A DNA stretch of 64,000 bases from Bacteroidetes bacterium MedPE-SWsnd-G2 (GTDB lineage Bacteria > Bacteroidota > Bacteroidia > Flavobacteriales > Flavobacteriaceae). Position 1 is the stretch's first letter. The number at the start of each line of letters is the position of its first letter. Where the stretch lies: contig MPDE01000003.1 in NCBI GenBank assembly GCA_001874335.1, forward strand, positions 186,001 through 250,000. Reading direction: 5' to 3'. The position numbers and the translations under genes are program-made. This document shows positions 32,773 through 41,983 of the stretch, in pieces. The notes under the pieces are model-generated. The model ran no database searches. It was not told where the DNA came from and saw only the letters and a program-made list of their open reading frames with translations.

Positions 32773-35634
32773 TTATAGTTTGATAAGTTTCTGACTTACT
32801 CGTTGCGAATTTTCAGTTTTTATATCTACTAAATATAAACCTTGCTTCAATTCAGAAATATTGAATTCAAATTCTTCATTGAAATTGCCATCAAAGGTTT
32901 TTATTAATTTCCCAGTTAAATCATAAATAGCAACATTAGTCACCGTTTTGTTTATTCTAAATCCTGTAGTTGTAGGATTAGGATAAATGCTTGTGTTCTC
33001 AATTGTTTGTTCTGGTATGCTTAGCGGGTAAGAAGCTTGGTTACCATATATAAAAAATTGACCTGGTGCTATAGTTACCGTTTGTGATGTAGAATTTACT
33101 TGAAAAGAAGTATTATCCATTAAATTAAACCATGTTCCTGTGTATGGAAAGTCAGGTGTTACGGTTTGTGATACCACATCAAAATTAGCTACAATCACTA
33201 CATTTTTTAGTTCGGTACTTGCAATGTTGTCATCCCAAATATGAATTTTAGGTTGTAAATCACCAGAATCAATAGTGTAATCACCTTCAAATACGGCTTC
33301 ATTCACTTTTAACGCATGAAGTTTTGACCAAGTTTCAAATATTTCAGATCGTAGTGGGTCTGCAGACCAGTTGTTAACCCATTGTGGCTGTGGTTTAGTA
33401 TCCAATTTACAATTAGGGTCTACACTGCCATTATTACAGGTGTTTATTGAGTTTTCCATTCCAAGTTCACCAAAATGCCAAATCATTTTTGGACCTGGGA
33501 TGGTTACTGTAACTGCTCCTAAAGCAGGCATTCTTGAAAGTGCAATGTCTAATTCTTGAACGTTATGAGCGGCATTAGAGGTAACTCCAAATTCTAAGTT
33601 TTTATACATCAATCGTTCTTCATCATGGCTTTCTGCATAACCCACTAATCGTTTTTCTGTAAAACCTCTACTTTCATGTCCCATGCCATTAATATTAGAA
33701 TCAGAGGCATAACCCATGGTTAATTGATTATAGTTGTTTGTCATTTTACCCCACATCATAATTCCTTTTGGTTCAGGATCTGTAATGCGATAGTTGGCCC
33801 ATTGTTGTTCTTCATTATTAGAGCCTAAATGTTCAAAAATTACATAATGAGTTGGGTCTAAATTCCAAGAATAATCGGCATAAGCTTGAAGAACATCAAC
33901 TCTGTCTTGTTGATAAGAATCGGTACATCCACCATCAGATTCTGTACAGTTTTGAGTAAATCCTTTGGTTAAATCCCATCTAAATCCATCAATATTAAAT
34001 TCTTCAATCCAATGTTTTACCACGCGCTCTACGTAGGCTTGTGTTAAAGGTTGTTGGTGGTTAAAATCGCTCCCTACATTATAGGCGTGTTTAGGTGTTT
34101 CATTAAAATATGGACTGTCACTTGAAGGGTTTCCCCAGCCATCACCATCAGGGTCATTTAACCACATTCTGGTCATTGGGTTTCTTCCGAAGGCGTGATT
34201 TAGCGCTACATCTAATATCACCGCAATTCCGTTTTGATGACATGTATCAATTAACTCTTTAAACTTGTCTTTTGTACCGTAATACTTGTCTAGAGCCATA
34301 TGAAAAGACGTGTTGTAACCCCAACTTTCATTGCCTTCATATTCCATTACTGGCATTAACTGAATGGCATTGATATTTAAATCTTTGAAATATTGAATTC
34401 TGTCTATAATATCTTGATAGTTTCTATTGGCATCAAAATCACGGACTAAAATTTCATATATGATTAAATCTTCTTTCTTAGGCTTATCAAAGTTAGTGAC
34501 TTGCCAATCGTATGGAAGTTGCCCAGTTTGTAGCACGGTGACTTCCCAAGATTGATTTAATGGGTAATCTGGAATATTGGGATAAGATGATTCTGGAATA
34601 AAAGGGTCATCAGAATCAGATAATACTAAGGTCGAAAACGGATCGGCAGTTTTTACTATTGCCGGTGAATTAGGCACAGGATTTATACTGTATACCCAAT
34701 ATTGATACGTGTGAGAAGCTCCAGGGGTTAATCCGGTTAATTCCAACCAGAACTTCCCAGAATCAGGATCTATTTTCATTAAGTATTCTGAATCTGTGGT
34801 ATAGTTGTTTAAATCTGAAGCGACATAAACAAAATCTTTACCCGGTGCAGATAGCACTAATGTAGCCGTTGTTAAATCTGAAGAATTATAATTAATTCCA
34901 TCCTCTAAATTAGCAGGCATTGTTTCACTTACAACCGAAGGTGCAATTAATAATTGAAATGTAGCTTCACCAGTTTCCGATTGGTTTTGAGGGGTACCGA
35001 CAACGCGAACTAATCCGCCTTCAGTAATATTGGGAATAGTAGGGCTGTAGGTTGGAAAACCATTTCCTGAAGCAACAGATTCATCATTTATAAATACCTC
35101 AAAAGCGCCTACAGCTGTAGAGCCTTGAAAAGTCATTGTGGCGGTTATATCCAAATCACCACCAGATTCTACTATAGCAACATTTGAAGATGGTTCGGTT
35201 AAAATAACATTTACGATTCCTACTGGAGTAATAAAATCTTGCGATTTTTTATCGCCATTTCCGTCTTTTGCTTTAACCAACATACCCATTTGGCCTATAC
35301 CCGTAGTGTTAAATAATACTGTAGGCGTAAAGGTGAAACTGTAGGTGCCATCACCATTATTAGTAAGTTGTTGCGCATCATTAGAATCACCCCAAGTTCC
35401 GTTAGTAGGTGAGTCTCCGGCTTGGTCGCCGTTAAGGTCAAAATACCAGGTCCAAAGGTAGATGTTGTCAGGTTCTCCAGAATTCCATAATTCTGGATCT
35501 ACATTAGACACTGTTAAAGTTATTTCATCGTCTTCATTGAAGGAAGAAGGATCTATTGAAAAATTTGCTGTTTGTTGCTGAGCAAATAGATTTAATGAAA
35601 TGAGGCAAATAATTAATTTTAAAATCGCTTTCAT
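32773..35634 (-). CDS. T9SS-secreted GH13 alpha-amylase with N-terminal accessory domains
   Basis: The 953-residue protein has a signal peptide (MKAILKLIICLISLNLFAQ), an N-terminal beta domain (about 20-150), an Ig-like and a CBM48-like segment (about 150-380), a GH13 barrel (about 395-770) and a T9SS type A tail (SIYPNPTTTGFRI, LKQGLYLVDI, KLIKL). The GH13 catalytic residues are Asp554 (GFRWDLTKG), Glu601 (VIFEHLG) and Asp671 (AESHDEER). NAIQLMPVMEYEGNESWGYN is a typical strand-two motif. It should be secreted across the outer membrane and attack starch or glycogen outside the cell. It follows susE, separated by a hairpin (35651-35682), so expression may be lower than that of susCDE. Confidence 0.92.
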   Translation of the reverse strand: MKAILKLIICLISLNLFAQQQTANFSIDPSSFNEDDEITLTVSNVDPELWNSGEPDNIYLWTWYFDLNGDQAGDSPTNGTWGDSNDAQQLTNNGDGTYSFTFTPTVLFNTTGIGQMGMLVKAKDGNGDKKSQDFITPVGIVNVILTEPSSNVAIVESGGDLDITATMTFQGSTAVGAFEVFINDESVASGNGFPTYSPTIPNITEGGLVRVVGTPQNQSETGEATFQLLIAPSVVSETMPANLEDGINYNSSDLTTATLVLSAPGKDFVYVASDLNNYTTDSEYLMKIDPDSGKFWLELTGLTPGASHTYQYWVYSINPVPNSPAIVKTADPFSTLVLSDSDDPFIPESSYPNIPDYPLNQSWEVTVLQTGQLPYDWQVTNFDKPKKEDLIIYEILVRDFDANRNYQDIIDRIQYFKDLNINAIQLMPVMEYEGNESWGYNTSFHMALDKYYGTKDKFKELIDTCHQNGIAVILDVALNHAFGRNPMTRMWLNDPDGDGWGNPSSDSPYFNETPKHAYNVGSDFNHQQPLTQAYVERVVKHWIEEFNIDGFRWDLTKGFTQNCTESDGGCTDSYQQDRVDVLQAYADYSWNLDPTHYVIFEHLGSNNEEQQWANYRITDPEPKGIMMWGKMTNNYNQLTMGYASDSNINGMGHESRGFTEKRLVGYAESHDEERLMYKNLEFGVTSNAAHNVQELDIALSRMPALGAVTVTIPGPKMIWHFGELGMENSINTCNNGSVDPNCKLDTKPQPQWVNNWSADPLRSEIFETWSKLHALKVNEAVFEGDYTIDSGDLQPKIHIWDDNIASTELKNVVIVANFDVVSQTVTPDFPYTGTWFNLMDNTSFQVNSTSQTVTIAPGQFFIYGNQASYPLSIPEQTIENTSIYPNPTTTGFRINKTVTNVAIYDLTGKLIKTFDGNFNEEFEFNISELKQGLYLVDIKTENSQRVSQKLIKL

Positions 35635-35650
35635 TACGTTTTTCTATTTA

Positions 35651-35682
35651 AAAAAAGGCTATGATATACATAGCCTTTTTTT
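35651..35682 (-). terminator. Hairpin with T run between susE-like and amylase genes
   Basis: AAAAAAGGCTATG (35651-35663) and CATAGCCTTTTTT (35669-35681) form a 13-bp perfect stem with a 5-nt loop; on the minus strand it is followed by T residues. It lies behind susE and just 17 bp before the amylase start, leaving no room for a normal promoter between, so it may be a partial terminator or an mRNA-stabilising element. Confidence 0.75.
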
Positions 35683-35699
35683 TAGTGTTAATTGTTTTA

Positions 35700-36878
35700 T
35701 TATTCTAAGGTAATTGTTTTACCAACTGTATCTACAGTTAATCTGTACTCCCCGGATTCCCCTATAAATTTAAAATTTAAGTCGTCATCTGGAGATTCCT
35801 CAAATGCTGGGTCAATAGTGTATCCTTCGTCTACGAAATAAGGGAAATTTAAACCAGAAGCCCAATCTGTAGCAGTTGTAAAGAATCTAAAGTTTGCATC
35901 TCCTTCGTTTGTAAATGTTACTCTATTCACATATACACCTGTTCCTTGGCATAATACAAATTCTGGAGTATCCCATGACCAACCAGCGTTAGGAAGTCCA
36001 GCTCCTACCATCCATAATTGATCGAAATCACAAATTCCAGTTGCCATTGGCTCTCCTACTGTAATTTCTTTACTAATTGTATCAACTGTTAAGTAGTACA
36101 ATCCAGAAGTACCAATAAACTTAAAGTTTAAGTCGTCATCTGCAGATTCTTCAAATACAGGGTCTATTGTATATCCTGCATCTACAAAGTAAGGGAAGTT
36201 TAATCCTGACGCCCAATCTGTAGCAGTTGTAAAGAATCTAAAGTTTGCATCTCCTTCAGAAGTAAAGAATACGTTTCCAGAGTAAACTCCAGTTCCAGAA
36301 CAGTTAACTGATTCTGGTGAGTCCCAAGACCATCCAGCGTTTGGAAGACCAGCGCCCACCATCCACAATTGATCATATTCACATACAAAATTATCTCCTC
36401 CTGTATCTTCAGGTAGTAGCATGTTTATGGCTTGAGAAGCAGAAATACTTTCTAAACCTCCTTCAGATCCTACAGTAGCTACTACTCTAAAATGTACAGC
36501 TCCTGTATTTGGAGCTTCAGTTTCTGGGTCTGCATCTAAACCTTGTGCAGCAGCAAATCCTAATAAATCTCCAATTGTAATTGCATACTCATTTGCAGCA
36601 GTTTGCCCTACGACGTTTACGTCACTAAAGTCTCCTAATAGAGAACTCTGAATTTCGTAAACTTGGTTTGCAGGTACACCAATATTAGGTGTATCCCATG
36701 TAAAACGCTCTCCTAAGTTTCCTGACGTAGCCGGAGTTAAAACGTATTCACTTAAAAAGGAATTAGTGAACGCTATATCACCTTCATTGGCAACAAAAAC
36801 AACATCGTCGTCTCCTTTGCAAGAATTAAATCCGATTAAGGCAATTATTAATAATCCTAAAATTGATAATTTTTTCAT
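35700..36878 (-). CDS. SusE-like starch-binding lipoprotein with duplicated C-terminal module
   Basis: I take the ATG at 36876-36878 as start, because it gives a clean lipoprotein signal (MKKLSILGLLIIALIGFNSC) and a short gap to susD; an ATG at 36905 would overlap susD. Mature protein: a SusE N-terminal domain (residues about 30-160, with LTPATSG and FTWDTP) and two near-identical modules of about 110 residues, each starting at CxxDQLWMVGAGLPNAGWSWD and containing NFRFFTTATDWASGLNFPYF. Trp- and Phe-rich surfaces of this kind bind alpha-glucan. The protein should sit on the outer face of the outer membrane with SusCD and hold starch chains near the importer. It is the third gene of the susC operon. 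Confidence 0.9.
   Translation of the reverse strand: MKKLSILGLLIIALIGFNSCKGDDDVVFVANEGDIAFTNSFLSEYVLTPATSGNLGERFTWDTPNIGVPANQVYEIQSSLLGDFSDVNVVGQTAANEYAITIGDLLGFAAAQGLDADPETEAPNTGAVHFRVVATVGSEGGLESISASQAINMLLPEDTGGDNFVCEYDQLWMVGAGLPNAGWSWDSPESVNCSGTGVYSGNVFFTSEGDANFRFFTTATDWASGLNFPYFVDAGYTIDPVFEESADDDLNFKFIGTSGLYYLTVDTISKEITVGEPMATGICDFDQLWMVGAGLPNAGWSWDTPEFVLCQGTGVYVNRVTFTNEGDANFRFFTTATDWASGLNFPYFVDEGYTIDPAFEESPDDDLNFKFIGESGEYRLTVDTVGKTITLE
35703..36383 (-). repeat. Internal direct repeat in the susE-like gene, 351-bp period
   Basis: Two copies of the binding module (36051-36383 and 35703-36032) are offset by 351 bp. A 47-bp stretch is identical in both, at 36211-36257 and 35860-35906, and much of the remainder is nearly identical, which indicates a recent in-frame duplication or ongoing gene conversion. 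Confidence 0.9.
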
Positions 36879-36891
36879 TGTTATAAATTTA

Positions 36892-38802
36892 TTAGTATCC
36901 TTCATTTTGAGTTAAGTTTGTGTTGACACCTAAATCGGTGGCAGGTAATGGCATTAAGTCTCTAAATGCCGCTGTTGTTGTACCTTGAGGCACATTTCCT
37001 TTCCATGGCCAAATACCTTGAGTTGTGAATTGACCAAATCTAATTAGGTCAGTTCTTCTATGGCATTCCCAGAACAATTCTCTTGCACGTTCATCTAAAA
37101 TGAAATCTAAATTGAAATCATTTTGAGAGATGGCTCCTAAATCATTTCCGTATGCACGTTGTCTTAAGATATTTATGTAAGTTATTGCATCTCCAGCATT
37201 TCCTCCACCACCTCTAAGGTTGGCTTCAGCATACATTAAATAAGCATCTGCTAATCTGAATAAAGGGAAGTCTGTATCTACAAAGTCTCCTGTTGAATCT
37301 GACCCTGCATTTCCGTTTACATCTACATTTCTAAATTTCTCAATAGCATATCCTTGATTAAAAGCAGCAATGTTGTCAATTTCTAAGCTTTGGCCATCTG
37401 TGTAAAATAATGCACGTTGATCACCTTCAAACAATTCTATAGAGTATGTTAATGTATTTAAGTCTAAAGTTACAAAGTAAGTACCATCAGCTCCAATTAA
37501 AATGTTTGCACCACCATCGTCTAAAGAACCATCAGGCCCGTCATCTCCATAGTTAACACCCCAGTCTTCATCAAATCTAAACTTCATTTCACCTTCTACT
37601 AACTCCGCATATAACTGGAATACGTTAGGGCTTGATTCAAACATTTCCATGTCTGGACCATCCCAAGAATTTTCGGTAGCGCTACCAACTAATCCCCAAT
37701 CAGATTGCGTTCCTAAGTTGTTATTTGCTTCAATTAGGTCAACTGTCGAATCAAATTTACTTACAAAGGCAGAAGTGGTACGCATACCTCCCCAGCCACC
37801 GTTGATTCCGTAATCGGCAGGATTCATTGTTCCTCCAACAGCACCATGTATTAAGAACGTCATACCTCCCCAAGTTTGAGAGTTAAGACCATCAAATGTA
37901 ATTGGGAAAATTAATTCTGAAGCAGTTCCGTTGCTATCATTATCTGCCAAGAATAAATGGAAATAAGGATCGTTATTAGAAACTGAGTAACCAGCATTAA
38001 TAACGTTATTTGTGTAGGTAATAACGTCTGAATATCTTGGTGTACCTGTGTAAACTTCTGAGTTTAGGTATAATTTTGATAATAACATCCAAACTGCAGC
38101 TCTATCGGCACGACCATATTCATTTTGGCGTGGTCCAGCGATTAAGTTTTCTATTTCTAAAAGTTCAGATTCTACATAATCAAATAAATCAACTCTTTGT
38201 ATTTGTTGCGGTAGAAAAGAACCAATTGGATCATTTTCTGTTACAAAAGGCACATTGCCAAATACGTCTAAGGCATGATAGTAAGCTAAAGCTCTTAAAA
38301 ATCTTGCTTCAGTACGGTAGCCTTGAATTTCTGCTACTAAGTCAGCCTCTACTCCTCTATCTGCTAAAACACCATCAGATGTTTGTCTTAAAAACTCATT
38401 TGTTAGAGCTACTTGATAAAGTAATCTGCTATACATGGTTCTGATAAATTCATTACCAGAAGTCCAAGTTTGATAATGTAAATCCTTAATTGTACCATCA
38501 TCCCATCCAATTACGGCTTCGTCTGTTGGCAATTCTTGGATCATCCACAGTAATCTCAAATAAGTTTGAGTTCCCTCATCTAATCCAACTAAATCAGGAT
38601 CTCCTGCAGGTCCATCTTGTCCGCTTAATGCAAGACCTGCATATAGCTTTGCTAAAAATTGTTTATATGCTGCAGGGTCTTCAAAAGCTGCATCTCCTGT
38701 TAACCTATCGTCTTCAGGTTTTAGGTCTAAATTATCTGCACAAGAATGCAATAATGCAACTGATGCAAATGCAATAAAGAGCATTTTTATGGTTCTATAC
38801 AT
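36892..38802 (-). CDS. susD: SusD/RagB-family glycan-binding lipoprotein with inserted binding module
   Basis: The preferred start is the ATG at 38800-38802, which yields the lipoprotein signal MYRTIKMLFIAFASVALLHSC; an upstream ATG at 38835 overlaps the susC stop. The product, 636 residues, shows SusD helices with TPR-like repeats (EARFLRALAYYHALDVFGNVP, in pieces FLRALAYYHALDVFGNVPF; DFPLFRLADAYLMYAEA; FILDERARELFWECHRRTDL). SusD of B. thetaiotaomicron has about 550 residues. The extra length is an insert, coded by about 37432-37722, with SDWGLVGSATENSWDGPDM, EGEMKFRFDEDWGVNYGDDG and GTYFVTLDLNTLTYSIE, which resembles a SusE/SusF starch-binding module. The protein forms the lid of the SusC channel. 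Confidence 0.92.
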   Translation of the reverse strand: MYRTIKMLFIAFASVALLHSCADNLDLKPEDDRLTGDAAFEDPAAYKQFLAKLYAGLALSGQDGPAGDPDLVGLDEGTQTYLRLLWMIQELPTDEAVIGWDDGTIKDLHYQTWTSGNEFIRTMYSRLLYQVALTNEFLRQTSDGVLADRGVEADLVAEIQGYRTEARFLRALAYYHALDVFGNVPFVTENDPIGSFLPQQIQRVDLFDYVESELLEIENLIAGPRQNEYGRADRAAVWMLLSKLYLNSEVYTGTPRYSDVITYTNNVINAGYSVSNNDPYFHLFLADNDSNGTASELIFPITFDGLNSQTWGGMTFLIHGAVGGTMNPADYGINGGWGGMRTTSAFVSKFDSTVDLIEANNNLGTQSDWGLVGSATENSWDGPDMEMFESSPNVFQLYAELVEGEMKFRFDEDWGVNYGDDGPDGSLDDGGANILIGADGTYFVTLDLNTLTYSIELFEGDQRALFYTDGQSLEIDNIAAFNQGYAIEKFRNVDVNGNAGSDSTGDFVDTDFPLFRLADAYLMYAEANLRGGGGNAGDAITYINILRQRAYGNDLGAISQNDFNLDFILDERARELFWECHRRTDLIRFGQFTTQGIWPWKGNVPQGTTTAAFRDLMPLPATDLGVNTNLTQNEGY

Positions 38803-38834
38803 AGCTTTGTATTTTATAAAATAATTCGTCATCA

Positions 38835-41750
38835 TTAAAAAGAAAAGTTTAATCCTAACACAAATGTTTGTGGTCTTGGATAGAAATTATTATCAATACC
38901 ATTAGAAATCTCAGGATCTAAACCATCATATTCTGTAATTGTCCAAATGTTAGTTGCTGTTAAAGAAGCTCTAAAATCAAGTTTCTCACCAGGAACTAAA
39001 TAGCCAACAGAAATGTTATCCAATTTCACAAAATCAGCTCTTTGTACATAATAGTCAGAGAAGAATTGAGAGTTTTGGAATCCAGTGTCTAAAACACTGC
39101 TGTGCGCATTAGGGTAGTTGTTACTTGGAGCATCTGTAATAGTTCTTGTCGTACCATTGTTTGATGCAACGTTATTGTATACGTAGTTTCCAAAACTACC
39201 TCTAAATGTAAAGTTGAAATCAAGATTTTTCCAAGTAAAATTACTTGTTAAACCTACATAAGCATCCGGAGTTGCCTTCTTGTATGCTTGTTTGTCAGCT
39301 TCTGTAATTTGGTTATCACCATTTACATCAACATAAGCACCTTCAATTGGTTTACCATCTGAATCATAAACCTGTCTGTAAACATAAAATGTACTCGGGT
39401 CTAAACCATCTTTCCATAATTGGATAGTGTTACCTGTACCTCCTGATATACCTCCTTGAGAGATAAAGAAGTTAGGGTCATCACCTAATGATAATTTTGT
39501 GATTTCAACATCTTGGAATGTAACATTAAATCCTAAATCCCAAGTAATATCTTCTTTTTGTATTGCTGTTCCGTTAATAGCAACTTCAATACCTTTACTT
39601 CTTGTAGAACCTACGTTGGTAAGTAATAAATCGGAAAGGTTTGAACCAGTTGCTACAGGAACTGTCGCTAACAAGTCGTCTGTGTCTTTTAAATACATGT
39701 CAATAGTTGCAGTAAGACGGTCTTCCAAAAATCCAAAATCAAAAGCTAAGTTGTACTGAGTTGTTTCCTCCCATTTAAGGTCTTCATCGTATTCCTCCGG
39801 TCTTAATGTATTTAGGTATTCATTTCCAAATTGGATTCTTGCATCGTTTAATCCAGGAGAATATACTCCTAAATAACCGTAGTTGGCACCAATTTCTTGC
39901 TGTCCTGTTACACCCCAACCTGCTCTAACTTTAAAGTTTGAGAAGAAAGAGTCTGCTAAGAAATCTTCGTTTATTGCTTTCCATCCTACAGATACACCAG
40001 GGAATCCACTCCATCTGTTGTCGTCGTTAAATCTTGATGATCCATCTTGTCTATAACTCACAGATAATAAATACCTGTCTTTCCAGTCAAAACTTGCACG
40101 TCCAAAATAAGATTCTAATGCATTTCTATCAATAGTAGTTGGTCTCACAACCAACTGATTGTTTTCTGTTATGCTTTGGTCAGACTGCACGTAGAACTCT
40201 TGATAAGAGTGTCCAGCTACAATGTCCATATTTAAATCGGCATCTTCAAAATTGTGGTCATATTCAAAATAGAAATCTAATAATGTGTTTCTATTTAAAC
40301 CAGAGTAGAAATTTCTAAACTCGATATCTTGATTATTTGATGCTGCATTTGTTGGAACAAATTGTTTTCCTGAAAGTTCAGAATAATCAACACCCATGTT
40401 CATGTTAAATTTTAATTCTTTTAAGAACCAAAATTTATAATCAATGCTTAAGTTAGATATGTTACGCTTGTTACGCGCTCTGTTGTTGTTTTGTTCTAAT
40501 AAAGCTACTGGGTTTCTTGGCGCTAACTGATCTGCTCTATCACCATTTGTGTTTAAGTATTCAAAGTAACCACCATGTAATGTGTTACTCGGGTCGAAAA
40601 CACCTTGTGTTGGATCGAAAACTACTGCGCTACCAATAGCTCCCGTGTTTGCGTAAACGTTATCATCAAAAATTCCTTTTGAAGTTACATTTATTTTTAA
40701 GTCACCGTCAAAGAATCTTTGAGTTAAACCTAAGTTCAATGCATTTCTTTCATATAAATCAGTTTTTAACACCCCTTCTTGAGACGTATGGTTGTAATTT
40801 ATTCTGAAATTAAAGTTCTCATAACCTTTTGTAGCTGTAAGGTTGTGTATTGCTCCAATTGCCGTTTGGTAAATTTTAGATTGCCAATCGGTAACTGTAT
40901 TACCTAAGAAATCAGGATTGAAATCTGGATCAGTTTCAGCAATCGCTCTAAATTGTGTTGCGTCTAAAACATCTACCTTGTCAATTACACTTGCCGTTGA
41001 TGCCTTTAAATCATACTCTAATTTTAAAGGTTGGTTTGTGTTACCCTTTTTAGTTGTAATCAAAATTACACCATTTGAGGCACGTGAACCATAAATTGCC
41101 GTTGCAGAGGCATCTTTAAGTACAACAAAATCTTCAATTTCATTCGGGTTAATAGCATTCAGTTGGTTTCTTACACCTTGAACACCTCTTTGGTCTAAAG
41201 GAAGACCATCAACTACAATTAAAGGTGAGTTGTTACCTGAAAGTGAGGAACCTCCACGAATTCTAATTTCTGAACCTTCACCAGGAGCACCACCAGCAGA
41301 TGTAATTCTTACACCGGCAGATTTACCAGATAATAATTGTTCAGGTGAAACAATGGCCCCTTTGTTAAATTCTTCTTCCGAAACTTGTTCTACGGCACCA
41401 GTAGCATCTTCTTTTTTGGTGCTACCATAACCAATTAATACAATTTCATCTAAAAGAGCAGCGTCTTCGGCCATCCCTACATTCAAAGGATTTTGACCTT
41501 CATAAGTTATTTCAACAGTTTTAAAACCAACATAAGAAAAAACAATTACATCCCCAGGGCTTACCTCGAGTATGTAGTTTCCATCAAAATCGGTTGAAGT
41601 TCCTGAGGTTGTGCCTTTTATGACAATGTTAACACCAGGAATTGGTAGTGCGTTAGCCTCCTCTGTTACTGTACCCTTTACTGTAGACTGTGAAAAACCA
41701 GACAATGGTACTAATAGTAGTAATAGTAAGCTACTTAAAAATGTTCTCAT
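38835..41750 (-). CDS. susC: SusC/RagA-type TonB-linked outer-membrane importer
   Basis: The 971-residue protein has a signal peptide (MRTFLSSLLLLLLVPLSGFSQ), a carboxypeptidase-like beta domain (residues 22-105, VKGTVTEEANALPIPGVNI and GTSTDFDGNYILEV), a plug domain (about 115-240, with SAGVRITSAGGAPGEGSEIR and IRGGSSLSGNNSPLIVVDG, in short runs) and a 22-strand barrel to the C-terminal NFSF. It imports malto-oligosaccharides with SusD as lid, driven by TonB-ExbBD. Length is typical for alpha-glucan SusC. It is the first gene of the minus-strand arm, and its 233-bp upstream region holds the LacI operator shared with the divergent regulator. Confidence 0.95.
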   Translation of the reverse strand: MRTFLSSLLLLLLVPLSGFSQSTVKGTVTEEANALPIPGVNIVIKGTTSGTSTDFDGNYILEVSPGDVIVFSYVGFKTVEITYEGQNPLNVGMAEDAALLDEIVLIGYGSTKKEDATGAVEQVSEEEFNKGAIVSPEQLLSGKSAGVRITSAGGAPGEGSEIRIRGGSSLSGNNSPLIVVDGLPLDQRGVQGVRNQLNAINPNEIEDFVVLKDASATAIYGSRASNGVILITTKKGNTNQPLKLEYDLKASTASVIDKVDVLDATQFRAIAETDPDFNPDFLGNTVTDWQSKIYQTAIGAIHNLTATKGYENFNFRINYNHTSQEGVLKTDLYERNALNLGLTQRFFDGDLKINVTSKGIFDDNVYANTGAIGSAVVFDPTQGVFDPSNTLHGGYFEYLNTNGDRADQLAPRNPVALLEQNNNRARNKRNISNLSIDYKFWFLKELKFNMNMGVDYSELSGKQFVPTNAASNNQDIEFRNFYSGLNRNTLLDFYFEYDHNFEDADLNMDIVAGHSYQEFYVQSDQSITENNQLVVRPTTIDRNALESYFGRASFDWKDRYLLSVSYRQDGSSRFNDDNRWSGFPGVSVGWKAINEDFLADSFFSNFKVRAGWGVTGQQEIGANYGYLGVYSPGLNDARIQFGNEYLNTLRPEEYDEDLKWEETTQYNLAFDFGFLEDRLTATIDMYLKDTDDLLATVPVATGSNLSDLLLTNVGSTRSKGIEVAINGTAIQKEDITWDLGFNVTFQDVEITKLSLGDDPNFFISQGGISGGTGNTIQLWKDGLDPSTFYVYRQVYDSDGKPIEGAYVDVNGDNQITEADKQAYKKATPDAYVGLTSNFTWKNLDFNFTFRGSFGNYVYNNVASNNGTTRTITDAPSNNYPNAHSSVLDTGFQNSQFFSDYYVQRADFVKLDNISVGYLVPGEKLDFRASLTATNIWTITEYDGLDPEISNGIDNNFYPRPQTFVLGLNFSF

Positions 41751-41786
41751 ACGATATTTTTAAAGTTATTTGCATTTAGTTGAATA

Positions 41787-41801
41787 TATATTTTCACTTC
41801 T
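41787..41801. promoter_or_regulatory. Shared 15-bp element, copy 1 (susC leader)
   Basis: TATATTTTCACTTCT occurs here, 37-51 bp upstream of the susC start (reverse orientation to the gene), and again identically at 43089-43103 before the transporter operon. It may be a regulator site of the alpha-glucan locus. Function is inference. Confidence 0.4.
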
Positions 41802-41862
41802 TCTCAGGTTAAAATTAAGTAAAATTTATGTTAAGAGACTTGGGAAGATTGCGTAATTCGCA

Positions 41863-41878
41863 ACGAAAACGTTTTCGT
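41863..41878. promoter_or_regulatory. LacI-family operator palindrome
   Basis: ACGAAAACGTTTTCGT is a perfect 16-bp palindrome with the central CG typical of LacI/PurR/MalR operators. It is about midway between susC (start 41750) and the LacI-type gene (start 41984), so the regulator could control both. Another inverted repeat, TTGCG-N5-CGCAA, overlaps its left edge (41849-41863). Confidence 0.8.
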
Positions 41879-41941
41879 GTTGAAAACTTTTAAATTTTAC
41901 TTAAATATTTTATCAAATTAACAATAATCAATCAATTTTCA

Positions 41942-41949
41942 TAATTTTG
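41942..41949 (+). promoter_or_regulatory. Predicted -7 box of the LacI-type regulator gene
   Basis: TAATTTTG fits TAnnTTTG and stands 34 bp before the ATG at 41984. No TTG is at the canonical distance upstream. Confidence 0.45.
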
Positions 41950-41983
41950 AATATAATTTAACGCACTCATAATTCTACTTAAT

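Noticed and set aside
36878-36905. Longer starts for the susE-like and susD genes (36905 and 38835)
   Set aside because: They would put nonsense residues before the lipoprotein signals and overlap the preceding genes; the inner ATGs give normal signal peptides.
38037-38777. Two long plus-strand ORFs (135 and 95 residues) opposite susD
   Set aside because: They are rich in Leu, His and Gln without any family features and lie fully inside the well-supported susD gene; they are antisense shadows.
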